A stretch of DNA of 64,000 nucleotides from an uncultured Muribaculaceae bacterium (GTDB taxonomy: Bacteria > Bacteroidota > Bacteroidia > Bacteroidales > Muribaculaceae). Shown piece by piece: positions 25,828 to 35,375 of this stretch. The translations under genes were made by a program, and so were the position numbers. Position 1 is the stretch's first letter; each line of letters starts with the position of its first letter. The notes under the pieces were generated by a model, which was not told where the DNA came from, did no database searches, and worked only from the letters and a program-made list of their open reading frames with translations. The stretch is taken from the NCBI GenBank assembly GCA_910579035.1, contig CAJTSR010000006.1:1-64000 (forward strand), written 5' to 3'.

Positions 25828-28800
25828 TTATACTCCCTCGCGCGACTGGTATTCCGACGGCGATATGCCGAATTCCTCTTTGAAGTACTTGCTGAAGTAC
25901 TTAGGATTGTTGAAGCCTAATTTATAGGCGATTTCTGCAACGGTGAGCTGGCTTTCGCGTAGGTACTGGGCAGCTCTCTTGAGGCGCATCACCCGTATGA
26001 ACTCCACCGGGGTCTTGCCGGTGAGCGCAAGCAGCTTTTTATAGAGGTGTACGCGGCTCATGCCGAGGCCTCGGCTGAGTTCTTCAACGGTCAGGTCGCT
26101 GCGCTGCATATTGTCCTCGACGTATTTTACCGCTTTTTCAACCAGCTGTTCGTCGAGCGAGGTGATTTTTATTTCGCTCGGAGATGGCTCGATGAGGGTG
26201 CGCCGCATGCCGCGCTGTTTAAGTGCCGTGAGGCGTTTTATCTTTATGGCGAGCACGGCGTTGTTGAACGGTTTGGTTATATACTCGTCTGCGCCGAGGG
26301 TTAGTCCTTCTATCACAGAGTCCACGTCGTGTTTGGCCGTAAGCATCACGAACGGAATGTCGACAGTGGCCGGATTGGCCTTTATGTGGCGGCATAGCTG
26401 TATTCCGTCCATATTTGGCATCATAAGGTCGCTTACTATCACGTCGAAAGATTCCTTTTCAGTCGCCGCGAGTGCCTCCACGCCGTCGGCGGCGCAGCTT
26501 ACGTCAAAGTCGTTTTCAAATTCGTCTTTGAGGAAGCGGGTGAGGTCGCTGTTGTCGTCTACAAATAGTATCTTGGGACGGCAGTTGTCGGTGGATTCTG
26601 CATCGGGAAGTGCGGATTCCGGGTTGTCTGCGGCTTCGTCGCGGTGTGGCGCGGTTTGTTCGCCGGGGTCGTTCCTGTAGGGCAGTATTATGGTGAACAC
26701 GCTTCCGCAAGGTGTGTTGTCGCTGACTTCAACCGTGCCGTCGTGCAGTTTCACATATTCGGCCACGAGGCTTAGTCCTATGCCCGTGCCGGTGGTGGTG
26801 TCTGATTTGTCGGAAGTACGGTAGAAACGCTCAAATATGTGTTCCTTGTCATTGGCGGATATTCCCTTGCCTGTGTCGGCAACGGATATGAGCACCTTGT
26901 CGCCTGTGTATTTCAGAGATACCGTTATCTTGCCTCCTTCTGGGGTGTATTTTACCGCGTTAGACAGTAGGTTCATTACAGTTTTGGTAATTTTGTCGTT
27001 GTCGAACGACATATCGAGGCGTTCTACCTGAGGCTCGAAGTATATGTCGATGTTGCGACGTTCCGACACATCGCCGAATTGCTGGCATATTTGGCGCAGC
27101 GTCGAAACCATGTCGCCCGACGACAAGTGCAGATTAAGACCCGCTATTTCGTTCTTGCGGAAGTCAAGGAGCTGGTTTACAAGATAAAGAAGCCGCGTGG
27201 CATTGGTCTTGATGGTTGAAAGACGCCGCAGGTCTTTTTCGGTGCTGCACTCTTTGAGCATGGAATCGACCGGCGATAATATCAGGGTGAGGGGAGTGCG
27301 CAGCTCGTGGCTTATGTTGGTGAAGAATCTGAATTTCAGCTGATTCAGCTCGTATTCTTTTTTAGCCTTGTCCTCCTGCTGTTTTAAGTGGAATTTCTGC
27401 TGCTCGCGCTTTTTGATGTATAATATGAGCGCTATGAACGAAAATGCTGTGAACAGGGCATAGATTGTTTTTGCCCACCACGTTGCCCACCATGGCGATT
27501 TGATGGTTATGCCTATTTCCCGTGTTACGCCGTACGGTACTCCGTCGGCGTTCACGGCTCTTATCTGGAGAGTGTAGCGCCCGGACGAGAGGTTGGTGTA
27601 TGCCACATGGTGCATTCCTTCCGGACACGGCATCCAGCGGCTGTCGTAGCCGTTGAGTCGGTACTGGTATCTTGTCAGTGCGGAGTTGCTGTATATGCCG
27701 GAGGCAAAATATATGGAAAAGTCGTTTTGATACGATTCAAGCACTATCTTGTCGACTGAATTAAGGGCTTTGGGAAGCACAACGTTGCCATTGTACTTCT
27801 TGCCGATGTCGATTTTGGTGTTGTTCAGGTATAAGTCGGTGAATATTATGCTTGTGGCCGGTTCGTCATACGATATTTTCTTAGGCTCGATTATGGCTAT
27901 GCCGTTCATCCCTCCGGCGAGTATTGTGCCGGACGGCAGTTTGCACATCGAACGCTGGTTGAATGTTCCAGTATGCAGGCCGTCGTTTTCGTCGAAGCAT
28001 ACCGACTTGAATTCGTATATGGATTTGTCGGTGTTGTAGTTCACGGTCACATTGTACAGCTCGCCGCCGGCCGTAACCCATATCTTCTCCCCGGCACCTT
28101 CGGCAAGGCCGAGGATAAACATTCGGGAATAATCGTTGTTGAGCGGTACCTCGTAGATGGTGTCGGCTTGCAGGTCGTAAACGTTGAGTCCCTCGCGAGT
28201 TGCAGCCCACAGCAGTCCTCGGCTGTCGGTCAGACACTGGTTTATGTTCTTGTTGCCTATTCCGAGATTTGAGTTATTCCGCGTGGTGGGCCGTATCGAA
28301 TAATCGTTTGTATTGAGGGTGTATAGCCCGTTTGTGGTTCCGATGTATACGGTGTTTTGCGGCCCACGGGACAAGGTGCTGATGTAATTCGACGGAAGAT
28401 CTGTATTTTTATTATTGAACGTCCTGAACGAACCGTCGGTCGGGTTGTATAGCTGCAAGCCGCCTCCGAGGGTGCCAAGCCATAGCGTTCCGTCGTCATT
28501 ATGCAGCATGGCCCACACGTTGGCCGAGGCGAGTCCGTCGGAAGTGCGTATGTGCTTCACGCTATTGCCTTTGTAATATTTCAGACCTCCGTTGTATGTG
28601 CCTACATACAAGCCTCCTTTGTCATCGGGGGTGATGCAGACTATGGCGTTCTCGATTGTTCCGCTGTGTTTGTCGATATTTCTCTTTTCACCTGTGGCAA
28701 GGTTGTACCGCAGAAGCCCGTCGCGGTCAGTTCCGAGCCATACTGATTCAGGGTCGTCAACGCACGGATATATGCAGTTGATGTCGCTGATTATCCTTGA

Positions 28801-29808
28801 AGAGAATTTATATTCGTTGGGGCAGTATAAGGATACACCGCGTTTATACGTTCCCACCCACATTCCATTGTCTTTGTCGTGGAATATGGTTTTTACCGAG
28901 TTGTTGCCAAGCGAGAATTTGTCGAGAGGCATATGGGTGAACAGTTTGCTGCTACCGTCGGGCGATATTACCTCCACGCCGTTGTTATCGTATCCTATCC
29001 ATATATTGCCTTCACCGTCCTCGCTTATAGAGCGGATCGGCATATTTTTGAATTTTACAGGTGCCTTACGCCATTGTTTCTGTGTGATGTCGTAGCAGTC
29101 GGCGCCCCATATGCTGTATATCCATGCACATGCGTTGCTGTCGATAAATATGGAGTAGTCGGTGAGAACATTTCCTGCATTCGGAATGCGGACAGAATCG
29201 CGCAACTTGTTCGACAGATAGTCGATTATGTACATAACGCCGTCGTCGCTCGTGGCGAGAGCTATTCCGTGCTCGCCTGCAGCCGATATGTCGGTGATTC
29301 CGGCAGCTTCCGTGGGCAGTTGGAGAATATGCCTGGTCTTGTTGTCCTGAGAACGGCGGTATAGCCCCTGGTTTCTTACGGCGTACCAAAAATCATTGCC
29401 ATCAATTCTGATAATATTGGGACATTCAGGAAGTCCTTCGGCGTTAGCCTTTGATATAGTGAAGCGCTTGAATGCTTCCAGCTCAGGATTGTATATCGTG
29501 TATTCATCTCCGGCCAAAATCCAAAGATTGCCATCTTTGTCTTCCTGTATTTCCTGAATGTAATTGTCGTGCAGGCAGGTGGAATCAGCATTCTCGCGAT
29601 GAAATACTTTGAATGAGTATCCGTCGTAGCGGTTAAGGCCAGAAGCTGTGCCAAACCACATAAATCCTTTTGAATCGCGGAAAACAGCGTTGACGTGGTT
29701 GTTCGATAAGCCGTCGGTAGTGCTTATTGTGCGAAATTTTATTTCGGCGCTGGCGACGGGCGCGCAGGCCATAACGAGCAAGGCGAAAATTAATATTATC
29801 CGATGCAT
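25828..29808 (-). CDS. hybrid two-component sensor/regulator (HTCS)
   Basis: One-protein two-component system of 1326 aa. Order: signal peptide (1-21), a periplasmic part with repeated beta-propeller motifs ('GLSNNHVNAVFRDSKGFMWFGT', 'GLASANVWAMLHNDDGTLWLGT') to about residue 690, a Y_Y_Y domain (about 720-780), and one transmembrane helix near 790. Then follow a histidine kinase (His834 in 'ISHELRTP'), an HATPase domain with 'DTGKGIS' and 'GTGIGLSL', a receiver domain (Asp1127 in 'VSDLMMPN') and a C-terminal AraC-type DNA-binding domain (about 1225-1320). Such proteins sense oligosaccharides in the periplasm and activate adjacent glycosidase genes. It lies directly upstream of GH31-GH2-GH3. 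Confidence 0.96.
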   Translation of the reverse strand: MHRIILIFALLVMACAPVASAEIKFRTISTTDGLSNNHVNAVFRDSKGFMWFGTASGLNRYDGYSFKVFHRENADSTCLHDNYIQEIQEDKDGNLWILAGDEYTIYNPELEAFKRFTISKANAEGLPECPNIIRIDGNDFWYAVRNQGLYRRSQDNKTRHILQLPTEAAGITDISAAGEHGIALATSDDGVMYIIDYLSNKLRDSVRIPNAGNVLTDYSIFIDSNACAWIYSIWGADCYDITQKQWRKAPVKFKNMPIRSISEDGEGNIWIGYDNNGVEVISPDGSSKLFTHMPLDKFSLGNNSVKTIFHDKDNGMWVGTYKRGVSLYCPNEYKFSSRIISDINCIYPCVDDPESVWLGTDRDGLLRYNLATGEKRNIDKHSGTIENAIVCITPDDKGGLYVGTYNGGLKYYKGNSVKHIRTSDGLASANVWAMLHNDDGTLWLGTLGGGLQLYNPTDGSFRTFNNKNTDLPSNYISTLSRGPQNTVYIGTTNGLYTLNTNDYSIRPTTRNNSNLGIGNKNINQCLTDSRGLLWAATREGLNVYDLQADTIYEVPLNNDYSRMFILGLAEGAGEKIWVTAGGELYNVTVNYNTDKSIYEFKSVCFDENDGLHTGTFNQRSMCKLPSGTILAGGMNGIAIIEPKKISYDEPATSIIFTDLYLNNTKIDIGKKYNGNVVLPKALNSVDKIVLESYQNDFSIYFASGIYSNSALTRYQYRLNGYDSRWMPCPEGMHHVAYTNLSSGRYTLQIRAVNADGVPYGVTREIGITIKSPWWATWWAKTIYALFTAFSFIALILYIKKREQQKFHLKQQEDKAKKEYELNQLKFRFFTNISHELRTPLTLILSPVDSMLKECSTEKDLRRLSTIKTNATRLLYLVNQLLDFRKNEIAGLNLHLSSGDMVSTLRQICQQFGDVSERRNIDIYFEPQVERLDMSFDNDKITKTVMNLLSNAVKYTPEGGKITVSLKYTGDKVLISVADTGKGISANDKEHIFERFYRTSDKSDTTTGTGIGLSLVAEYVKLHDGTVEVSDNTPCGSVFTIILPYRNDPGEQTAPHRDEAADNPESALPDAESTDNCRPKILFVDDNSDLTRFLKDEFENDFDVSCAADGVEALAATEKESFDVIVSDLMMPNMDGIQLCRHIKANPATVDIPFVMLTAKHDVDSVIEGLTLGADEYITKPFNNAVLAIKIKRLTALKQRGMRRTLIEPSPSEIKITSLDEQLVEKAVKYVEDNMQRSDLTVEELSRGLGMSRVHLYKKLLALTGKTPVEFIRVMRLKRAAQYLRESQLTVAEIAYKLGFNNPKYFSKYFKEEFGISPSEYQSREGV

Positions 29809-29827
29809 GAATTCATGGTTTGTACTG

Positions 29828-29835
29828 CAAAGTTA
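29828..29835 (-). promoter_or_regulatory. -7 promoter box of the HTCS gene
   Basis: Minus strand TAACTTTG matches TAnnTTTG only 20 bases from the ATG, implying a leader of about 13 bases. Confidence 0.5.
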
Positions 29836-29863
29836 ACCATTATTCTCCGTAATGCAGATTGTA

Positions 29864-29989
29864 ATGAAGAAAAAACAAAGAATAGTCATATTTATGGGTC
29901 GCAATGCAACAAAAGATATCCGTTTGCTTTACAAATCAGGCGCCATAAAATATGTCCGTGATAGAGCGGATACGTTGGTCCGTTCGTAA
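29864..29989 (+). CDS. possible 41-residue basic peptide, unrecognised
   Basis: An ATG-to-TAA frame in the otherwise empty 289 bases between the divergent HTCS and radical SAM genes encodes a Lys/Arg-rich peptide beginning MKKKQRIVIFMGRNATKD. No ribosome-binding site or promoter is obvious and no family is recognised. It may be chance. Confidence 0.2.
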   Translation: MKKKQRIVIFMGRNATKDIRLLYKSGAIKYVRDRADTLVRS

Positions 29990-30097
29990 ATAACATAAAA
30001 AAGCCTGCCTTTGATGTAATTTCGTAAGTGGTCGGATTTTTGATTGGTATATGTGCCGATGCTGCAATAAATGTATGGCATATTCGTTACTTTATAG

Positions 30098-31537
30098 ATG
30101 AAACTCACGTTTATAGTACCTCCGTGTTTCGACCACAAGCAGGCGGCTGAGCGAACTGCCGGCTGTACGCGTGTGGTATATCTTGCCCCCAATATTTATG
30201 AGCTTACAGTTGCAGCCGTATTGGAGAAGGCAGATAAATACGAGGTAAAATACCGCGATTTTGTGTACTCCGGCGAGAATCGCGAGGCTTTTGAAGATTT
30301 TATCGGGAACGATGACTCGGACATATACCTGATGTGGACTGTCAATCTGTCGATAGAAACTGATTTGGAGGCAATAAAGATTATACGAAAACGCCGAGGT
30401 GCCGTCAAGGTGGTATTGATGGGTCCCGGGCCGACGCATTTTGTGGAACGCTGCCTGCCGGACTGCGACGTGTATGTGGTTCGCGGCGAGCCGGAGGAAA
30501 CCGTGGCCGAGCTTGTCGGAAATCTGTCGTCGGGAACACCTGTCGATGCTGTGCGAGGATTGTCTTGGCGCGATGCCGAGGGTGTGCACAACAATCTGTC
30601 GAGGCCGCTCATTCGCGACCTTGACTCGCTGCCATTCCCCGCGCGCCATCTGCTCGGCGGTGCCGTGTACCGTAATCCGAAACTTGTGCGTTCGCCGTAT
30701 ACCACTATGGTGACATCGCGCAATTGTCCGCACCATTGCATATTCTGTGTGCCGTCGTCGCTCACTTTTGCCCGCGAGATAGAGTCGCGGGCTGTGTCGG
30801 GGCGCAAGCCTGTGATTGGCTTCCGCTCTCCGGCGAGTGTCGAGGCCGAGGTTGCCGCGCTGTCGGCAGAGGGCTACAAGGCCATAGGCTTTATGGACGA
30901 TAACTTCATATGGAACGAAGACCGCACGGCCGCCATATGCGCCATTATGAAGCGCTATAATATGGTATGGGGCTGTCAGGCTCGTGCAGACGCCATTACC
31001 GAGCCTATAGCGCGCATGCTTGGCGAAAGTGGTTGCGGCTATGTGGATATAGGTGTGGAATCGTTCAATGACGACATTCTGCGGTATATAAAGAAAGGTG
31101 AAACGGCCGCCGATATTTACAAGGCTGTGGAATTGCTTAAGAAATACGGCGTGCCGGTGAAGCTGAACGTACTTATAGGCTCAAGCCCGCTTGAAACGCG
31201 CGAAACGGTTCTTCATACCTTGCGCGAGGTCAAGCGCCTCGGAGTAGGGCCGGTGATGTTCAATATCGTGTCGCCGTTTCCGGGTACCGAATGGTATGCC
31301 ATATGCAAGGAAAATGGTTGGTTGGCGACAGACGACTACGTGCCGACCGATGTGCAGCGGGAATCGATACTGAATCTGCCTCACCTTAGCTCTACCGAGA
31401 TGGAAAAGCTCCTTTTCCGCAATAATTTGCGGTATTTTCTGTCGTTTGGCTTCGTTATAAGGCAGCTTGGCCGTTTCCGAAGCCTGTCGGAGCTGCGCCA
31501 TGCCATTAAGGCGCTCAGGATAAAACTTTTCGGATGA
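30098..31537 (+). CDS. B12-binding-domain radical SAM protein
   Basis: Protein of 479 aa. The N-terminal 150 or so residues form a Rossmann-like cobalamin-binding domain typical of class B radical SAM enzymes ('MKLTFIVPPCFDHKQ', 'DIYLMWTVNLSIETDLEAIKIIRKRRGAVKVVLMGPGPTHF'). The radical SAM domain follows, with the 4Fe-4S motif CPHHCIFC in 'TSRNCPHHCIFCVPS' and the glycine-rich 'VDIGVESFNDDILRYIKKG'. Relatives methylate or rearrange unactivated carbons. The substrate is unknown here. Its stop overlaps the start of a family 2 glycosyltransferase by 4 bases, so modification of a glycan or lipid-linked sugar is a reasonable guess only. Confidence 0.88.
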   Translation: MKLTFIVPPCFDHKQAAERTAGCTRVVYLAPNIYELTVAAVLEKADKYEVKYRDFVYSGENREAFEDFIGNDDSDIYLMWTVNLSIETDLEAIKIIRKRRGAVKVVLMGPGPTHFVERCLPDCDVYVVRGEPEETVAELVGNLSSGTPVDAVRGLSWRDAEGVHNNLSRPLIRDLDSLPFPARHLLGGAVYRNPKLVRSPYTTMVTSRNCPHHCIFCVPSSLTFAREIESRAVSGRKPVIGFRSPASVEAEVAALSAEGYKAIGFMDDNFIWNEDRTAAICAIMKRYNMVWGCQARADAITEPIARMLGESGCGYVDIGVESFNDDILRYIKKGETAADIYKAVELLKKYGVPVKLNVLIGSSPLETRETVLHTLREVKRLGVGPVMFNIVSPFPGTEWYAICKENGWLATDDYVPTDVQRESILNLPHLSSTEMEKLLFRNNLRYFLSFGFVIRQLGRFRSLSELRHAIKALRIKLFG

Positions 31538-32286
31538 TACGGGTATCGCTCGTGATTCTCACTTTCAACCAGCGCGCTCTCACGCTGGCCTGCCTGTCTT
31601 CTCTTGAAGATTTTATATGGCGCGAGGATTGCGAAACGATACTCGTTGACAACGGCTCCGATGACGGCACGTGCGAGGCTGTCAACGAGGCTTTTCCGGC
31701 GGTGCGTGTACTGCGGCAAGAACGGAACCTTGGTGTTGCGGCAGGCAGGAATGTCGGTCTGAGGCAGGCTTGTGGCCGCTATCTTATGATACTCGACAAT
31801 GATACCGAGGCGGATTGCGCCACTATTCTCGGCTTGGCGGCCGTGCTCGAGTCCGATGACGGTATCGGGCTTGTTGCTCCGCGCCTTGTGAGCGGAAGGG
31901 GAGATGTCCAGTCCAGTTTCAGGCCGTATCCCGGCATTATGAGCAAGATATGGAATGTGGTGCGTGGCAAACGCCGCAGCTCAGTCGCTTCTAAAATACC
32001 GAAAGAGGCTATGGAGCCGTTCTATGTTATAGGGGCGGCTCAGATGTTCGCCGCAGATGTTTACAGGGCTATCGGCGGATTGGACGAAAATATATTCTAC
32101 GGGCCTGAAGATGCTGATTTCTGTATGGCTGTGAGAGCCTTGGGGCTTCGTGTCGTCTATGAGCCTTCATATTCGATAGTGCATCATTATCAACGCGTTA
32201 CTTCGGGAAGATTGCTGTCGCAGGGTGCGCGGCGCCATATCAAGGCTCTGCTTTACTTCTACAGAAAGCACAGGCGGTGGCTTTGA
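31534..32286 (+). CDS. family 2 glycosyltransferase
   Basis: Cytoplasmic or membrane-peripheral glycosyltransferase (250 aa) with a GT-A fold. The nucleotide-sugar site is 'VSLVILTFNQRALTLACLSSL' and 'TILVDNGSDDGT', with the metal-binding DND at 'MILDNDTEAD' and the acceptor-side motif 'FYGPEDADFCMAVRALG'. This pattern is closest to rhamnosyl- or similar transferases of surface polysaccharides. No transmembrane segment is seen. The 4-base overlap with the radical SAM gene implies coupled synthesis and a shared pathway. No other glycan genes flank the pair, so the acceptor is unknown. Confidence 0.9.
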   Translation: MIRVSLVILTFNQRALTLACLSSLEDFIWREDCETILVDNGSDDGTCEAVNEAFPAVRVLRQERNLGVAAGRNVGLRQACGRYLMILDNDTEADCATILGLAAVLESDDGIGLVAPRLVSGRGDVQSSFRPYPGIMSKIWNVVRGKRRSSVASKIPKEAMEPFYVIGAAQMFAADVYRAIGGLDENIFYGPEDADFCMAVRALGLRVVYEPSYSIVHHYQRVTSGRLLSQGARRHIKALLYFYRKHRRWL

Positions 32287-32334
32287 ACACGGTATGATGT
32301 CTGTTTGTTATAATTGCAATCACATTATGTAATT

Positions 32335-34284
32335 ATGAAATCAACCGGTATTAAATCGCATACATCTCATAGATTGTCCGCGCTCGGACTGCTTGTTACC
32401 ATAGGCATAGTGTTCGGCGACATAGGTACTTCGCCTCTGTATGTAATGAAGGCCATAACCCATGTCAATCCTACTTATGATGCCGACTATATAATCGGAG
32501 CTGTTTCGTGTATAATCTGGACTCTTACGCTACAGACCACGCTGAAATACGTGGTTATAGCACTCCGCGCCGACAATAAAGGGGAGGGCGGCATACTCGC
32601 CCTTTACGCCCTTGTGAGGCGTCTGCGCCATAAATGGCTCTATGTTGTGGCAGCGATAGGGGCGAGTGCGCTTATTGCAGACGGTATCATAACTCCTGCC
32701 GTGACTGTCACATCGGCGATAGAGGGGCTGAGAGCCGTCAATCCTTCGGCGCCCGTGGTTGCTATAACTCTTGTCACAATCACGATAATATTCGTAGTCC
32801 AGCGGTTTGGCACGGACGCCATAGGTCGCTGTTTCGGGCCTTTTATGCTTGCGTGGTTTCTTATGCTTGGCGTGCTCGGTGTGCTGAACATAGGCGATTT
32901 TCCTGGTATTATGAAGTCCTTTAATCCGTGGTACGCCGTTAAGATGCTTGTCGATTATCCGGGCTGGTTCCTTGTGCTTGGTGCTGTCTTTCTGTGTACT
33001 ACGGGCGCCGAGGCCCTCTATTCCGATTTAGGACACTGCGGACGGCTTAACATAACGGTAAGCTGGATATATGTCAAGATAATGCTTATCCTCAACTATC
33101 TCGGGCAGGGTGCGTGGATAATAGGACAAGGCGAGTTGTCGGCGTCGGTCAATCCGTTTTATGGCATAATGCCGCATTGGTTCCTTGTTCCGGGCATAAT
33201 AATGGCTACAGGCGCGGCCATCATCGCGAGTCAGGCGCTGATAAGCGGTTCGTTTACAATATTCAGCGAGGCGATAAACCTTAATTTTTGGCCTCGATTG
33301 AAAATCAAGTATCCGGGGGCGCTTCGCGGGCAACTTTATGTGCCGTCGATAAATCTGTTTCTCTATCTTGGTTGTGTGGTGGCGGTATTGCTGTTCCGCA
33401 CGTCGGCTCGTATGGAAGCCGCATACGGCCTCGCAATCACAGTGACGATGCTTATGACAACCATACTCTTGGGCTGCTATCTTCGCCATAAGGGCCTCAA
33501 CCGATATGTAACCGGCCTTTTTCTTGCCTTCTTTATAACGGTGGAGGGTATATTCTTTGCCGCAAATGCGGTAAAGTTTATGCACGGAGGCTGGTTCACG
33601 ATGCTCATAGCGGGTCTGGTATGCTCGGTGATGGTGATATGGTATCGGGCCAGCGGGTTGAGAAAGAGATATTTTGAGTATAAAAAGGCGTCGGAGTATT
33701 ACGACATCATATCGGACATAAAAAACGACCACGAGATTCCCAAGTATGCTGCCAACCTTATATATATCAGCCATTCCGACACTCCGCAAATGGTTGAGAG
33801 CAAGGTGCTGTACTCTATAATAAACAAACAGCCCAAACGAGCCGACCATTACTGGCTGCTGAGAATGGAGTATGTGGACGAGCCGGACACGCTGTGCTAT
33901 AATGTTGACGAGCTTGTGCCGGGAACCTTGTTCAGCGTCGGTATAAAGGTGGGATTCAGGGTGCAGCCTATGCTCAGCGTGTGCCTGAGGCAGATAGTGG
34001 AGGATTTGGTGGAGGCCGGTCGCCTCGACCTTACGAGCACATATCCTTCGCTCAGGCGTCACGGAATACCGGGCGATTTCCGCTTCACGGTAATACACCG
34101 TATCTTCTCGGCATCAAGTTCGTGCCCGGGCAGCGACAGGTTCATAATGTCCTTGTACGAAAAAATACGCTATCTCGGCATCTCCGATCAGGAAGCACTC
34201 GGTCTTGACACGAGCAATGTGACAGTAGAAACAGTTCCGCTGATACTGAACACCCGACCGAGCCGTCGCATCACTCCGATATGA
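32335..34284 (+). CDS. kup: Kup-type potassium uptake protein
   Basis: K+:H+ symporter (649 aa) of the Kup/HAK family. The signature 'ALGLLVTIGIVFGDIGTSPLYV' opens the first helix, followed by 'DNKGEGGILALYALVRR' and 'YSDLGHCGRLNITVSW'. About 12 hydrophobic segments occupy residues 15-450 and a cytoplasmic C-terminal domain of roughly 200 residues follows. I preferred ATG 32335 over an in-frame TTG at 32314 because it lies just ahead of the conserved region. The 3' end overlaps hemW (convergent) by 14 bases. Confidence 0.94.
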   Translation: MKSTGIKSHTSHRLSALGLLVTIGIVFGDIGTSPLYVMKAITHVNPTYDADYIIGAVSCIIWTLTLQTTLKYVVIALRADNKGEGGILALYALVRRLRHKWLYVVAAIGASALIADGIITPAVTVTSAIEGLRAVNPSAPVVAITLVTITIIFVVQRFGTDAIGRCFGPFMLAWFLMLGVLGVLNIGDFPGIMKSFNPWYAVKMLVDYPGWFLVLGAVFLCTTGAEALYSDLGHCGRLNITVSWIYVKIMLILNYLGQGAWIIGQGELSASVNPFYGIMPHWFLVPGIIMATGAAIIASQALISGSFTIFSEAINLNFWPRLKIKYPGALRGQLYVPSINLFLYLGCVVAVLLFRTSARMEAAYGLAITVTMLMTTILLGCYLRHKGLNRYVTGLFLAFFITVEGIFFAANAVKFMHGGWFTMLIAGLVCSVMVIWYRASGLRKRYFEYKKASEYYDIISDIKNDHEIPKYAANLIYISHSDTPQMVESKVLYSIINKQPKRADHYWLLRMEYVDEPDTLCYNVDELVPGTLFSVGIKVGFRVQPMLSVCLRQIVEDLVEAGRLDLTSTYPSLRRHGIPGDFRFTVIHRIFSASSSCPGSDRFIMSLYEKIRYLGISDQEALGLDTSNVTVETVPLILNTRPSRRITPI

Positions 34285-35371
34285 GTATGTCGCGGATTAT
34301 GGCGTCGGACGTAAGCAATTTTTCAGACGGTATGCAGAATGCCGTTCCTCTCTGATGCAATAGCCCTTTGCGCAAGGCGAGCCTGACATTGAGTTCGACT
34401 TCGGGTCTGAATATTTTGGGAACGGAGTCCATCTCAAGGCCGTCTGATGTGCGCAACCGCGTGAAGATAATGTCATTGACTCGTTCGCGTGGCGTTTCCT
34501 CGTCGATTTGAGCTGCGTGCTCGGGATTGTCGATATAGCTTTTGATGTCCGACGGCACGTAGCGTCTTGTTCCGTCTTTGTCGAGGCTGTGCGCGCCCGG
34601 GCCGAGTCCGAGGTACGGTGTGCTGTTCCAGTAGGATGAATTATGGCGTGAACGCATTCCCGGCATTGCGAAATTTGATATTTCGTAATGCTCCATACCG
34701 CAAGCCAAGCTGCTGCGGCACAGATACTCGTACATCTGCACTATGGTTTCTTCCGAAGCTTCGTGTATCTCGCCTTTGCGCAGGAGCGAGCCGAAGAGGG
34801 TGCGAGGTTCTATGCTGAGGCAGTATGCCGACAGGTGGGGAATGTCTTCGGCAAGGAGAGTGTCGACCGAGTATTTCCAAGAGTCGACGGTCTGTAGCGG
34901 AAGTCCGTATATGAGGTCGCAACTGATATTTGATATGCCTGCTTTTTTGAGAGTCCTTATTGCAGAAATTGCTGCCGAGGCATCGTGACGGCGCCGGGCT
35001 GTGCGCAGCTCGCTGTCGACAAGCGACTGCACACCCATGCTCACGCGGTTCACGCCGCTTCCTATCCACGCCTCGACCGAGCGCTCGTCCACATCTTCAG
35101 GATTTACTTCGATGGTGTGTTCTGCAACATTGCCAAGTGGCAGGGCTGAGGATATGCGGTGTAATTGCTCTGCTGATAGTGACGAGGGTGTGCCACCTCC
35201 GAAATATATGGTGGAAATTTCTTCCCGGCCTAATTCCGCTCTGCGCGCTTCAAACTCACGGCAAACGGCATCGACATATCTGTCGGCGAGATCTATGCGT
35301 GCTATCGAGTAGAAATCGCAATAGGCGCATTTGGCACGGCAGAAAGGCACGTGGATATATATACCGGCCAT
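34271..35371 (-). CDS. hemW: radical SAM heme chaperone HemW
   Basis: Protein of 366 aa with the HemW-type 4Fe-4S motif 'HVPFCRAKCAYCDFYS' (Cys11, Cys15, Cys18). Further family motifs are 'YFGGGTPSSLS', 'EVNPEDVD', 'RVSMGVQSL' and 'DLIYGLPLQT'. The C-terminal HemN-like domain includes 'HYEISNFA' and 'LGLGPGAHS'. HemW inserts heme into target proteins; it was formerly misannotated as coproporphyrinogen oxidase. It is the last gene of the mlaE-mlaF-holB-addB-like-hemW series, 4 bases after its predecessor, and overlaps kup by 14 bases at the 3' end. Confidence 0.93.
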   Translation of the reverse strand: MAGIYIHVPFCRAKCAYCDFYSIARIDLADRYVDAVCREFEARRAELGREEISTIYFGGGTPSSLSAEQLHRISSALPLGNVAEHTIEVNPEDVDERSVEAWIGSGVNRVSMGVQSLVDSELRTARRRHDASAAISAIRTLKKAGISNISCDLIYGLPLQTVDSWKYSVDTLLAEDIPHLSAYCLSIEPRTLFGSLLRKGEIHEASEETIVQMYEYLCRSSLACGMEHYEISNFAMPGMRSRHNSSYWNSTPYLGLGPGAHSLDKDGTRRYVPSDIKSYIDNPEHAAQIDEETPRERVNDIIFTRLRTSDGLEMDSVPKIFRPEVELNVRLALRKGLLHQRGTAFCIPSEKLLTSDAIIRDILISE

Positions 35372-35375
35372 ATCT

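Noticed and set aside
33028..34098. Open frame of 356 codons on the minus strand
   Set aside because: Antisense to kup, basic and His/Tyr-rich composition typical of a shadow frame.
34271..35371. Oxygen-independent coproporphyrinogen oxidase (HemN)
   Set aside because: The protein has the short HemW-type layout with the FCRAKCAYCDFYS cluster and fits the heme chaperone rather than true HemN.
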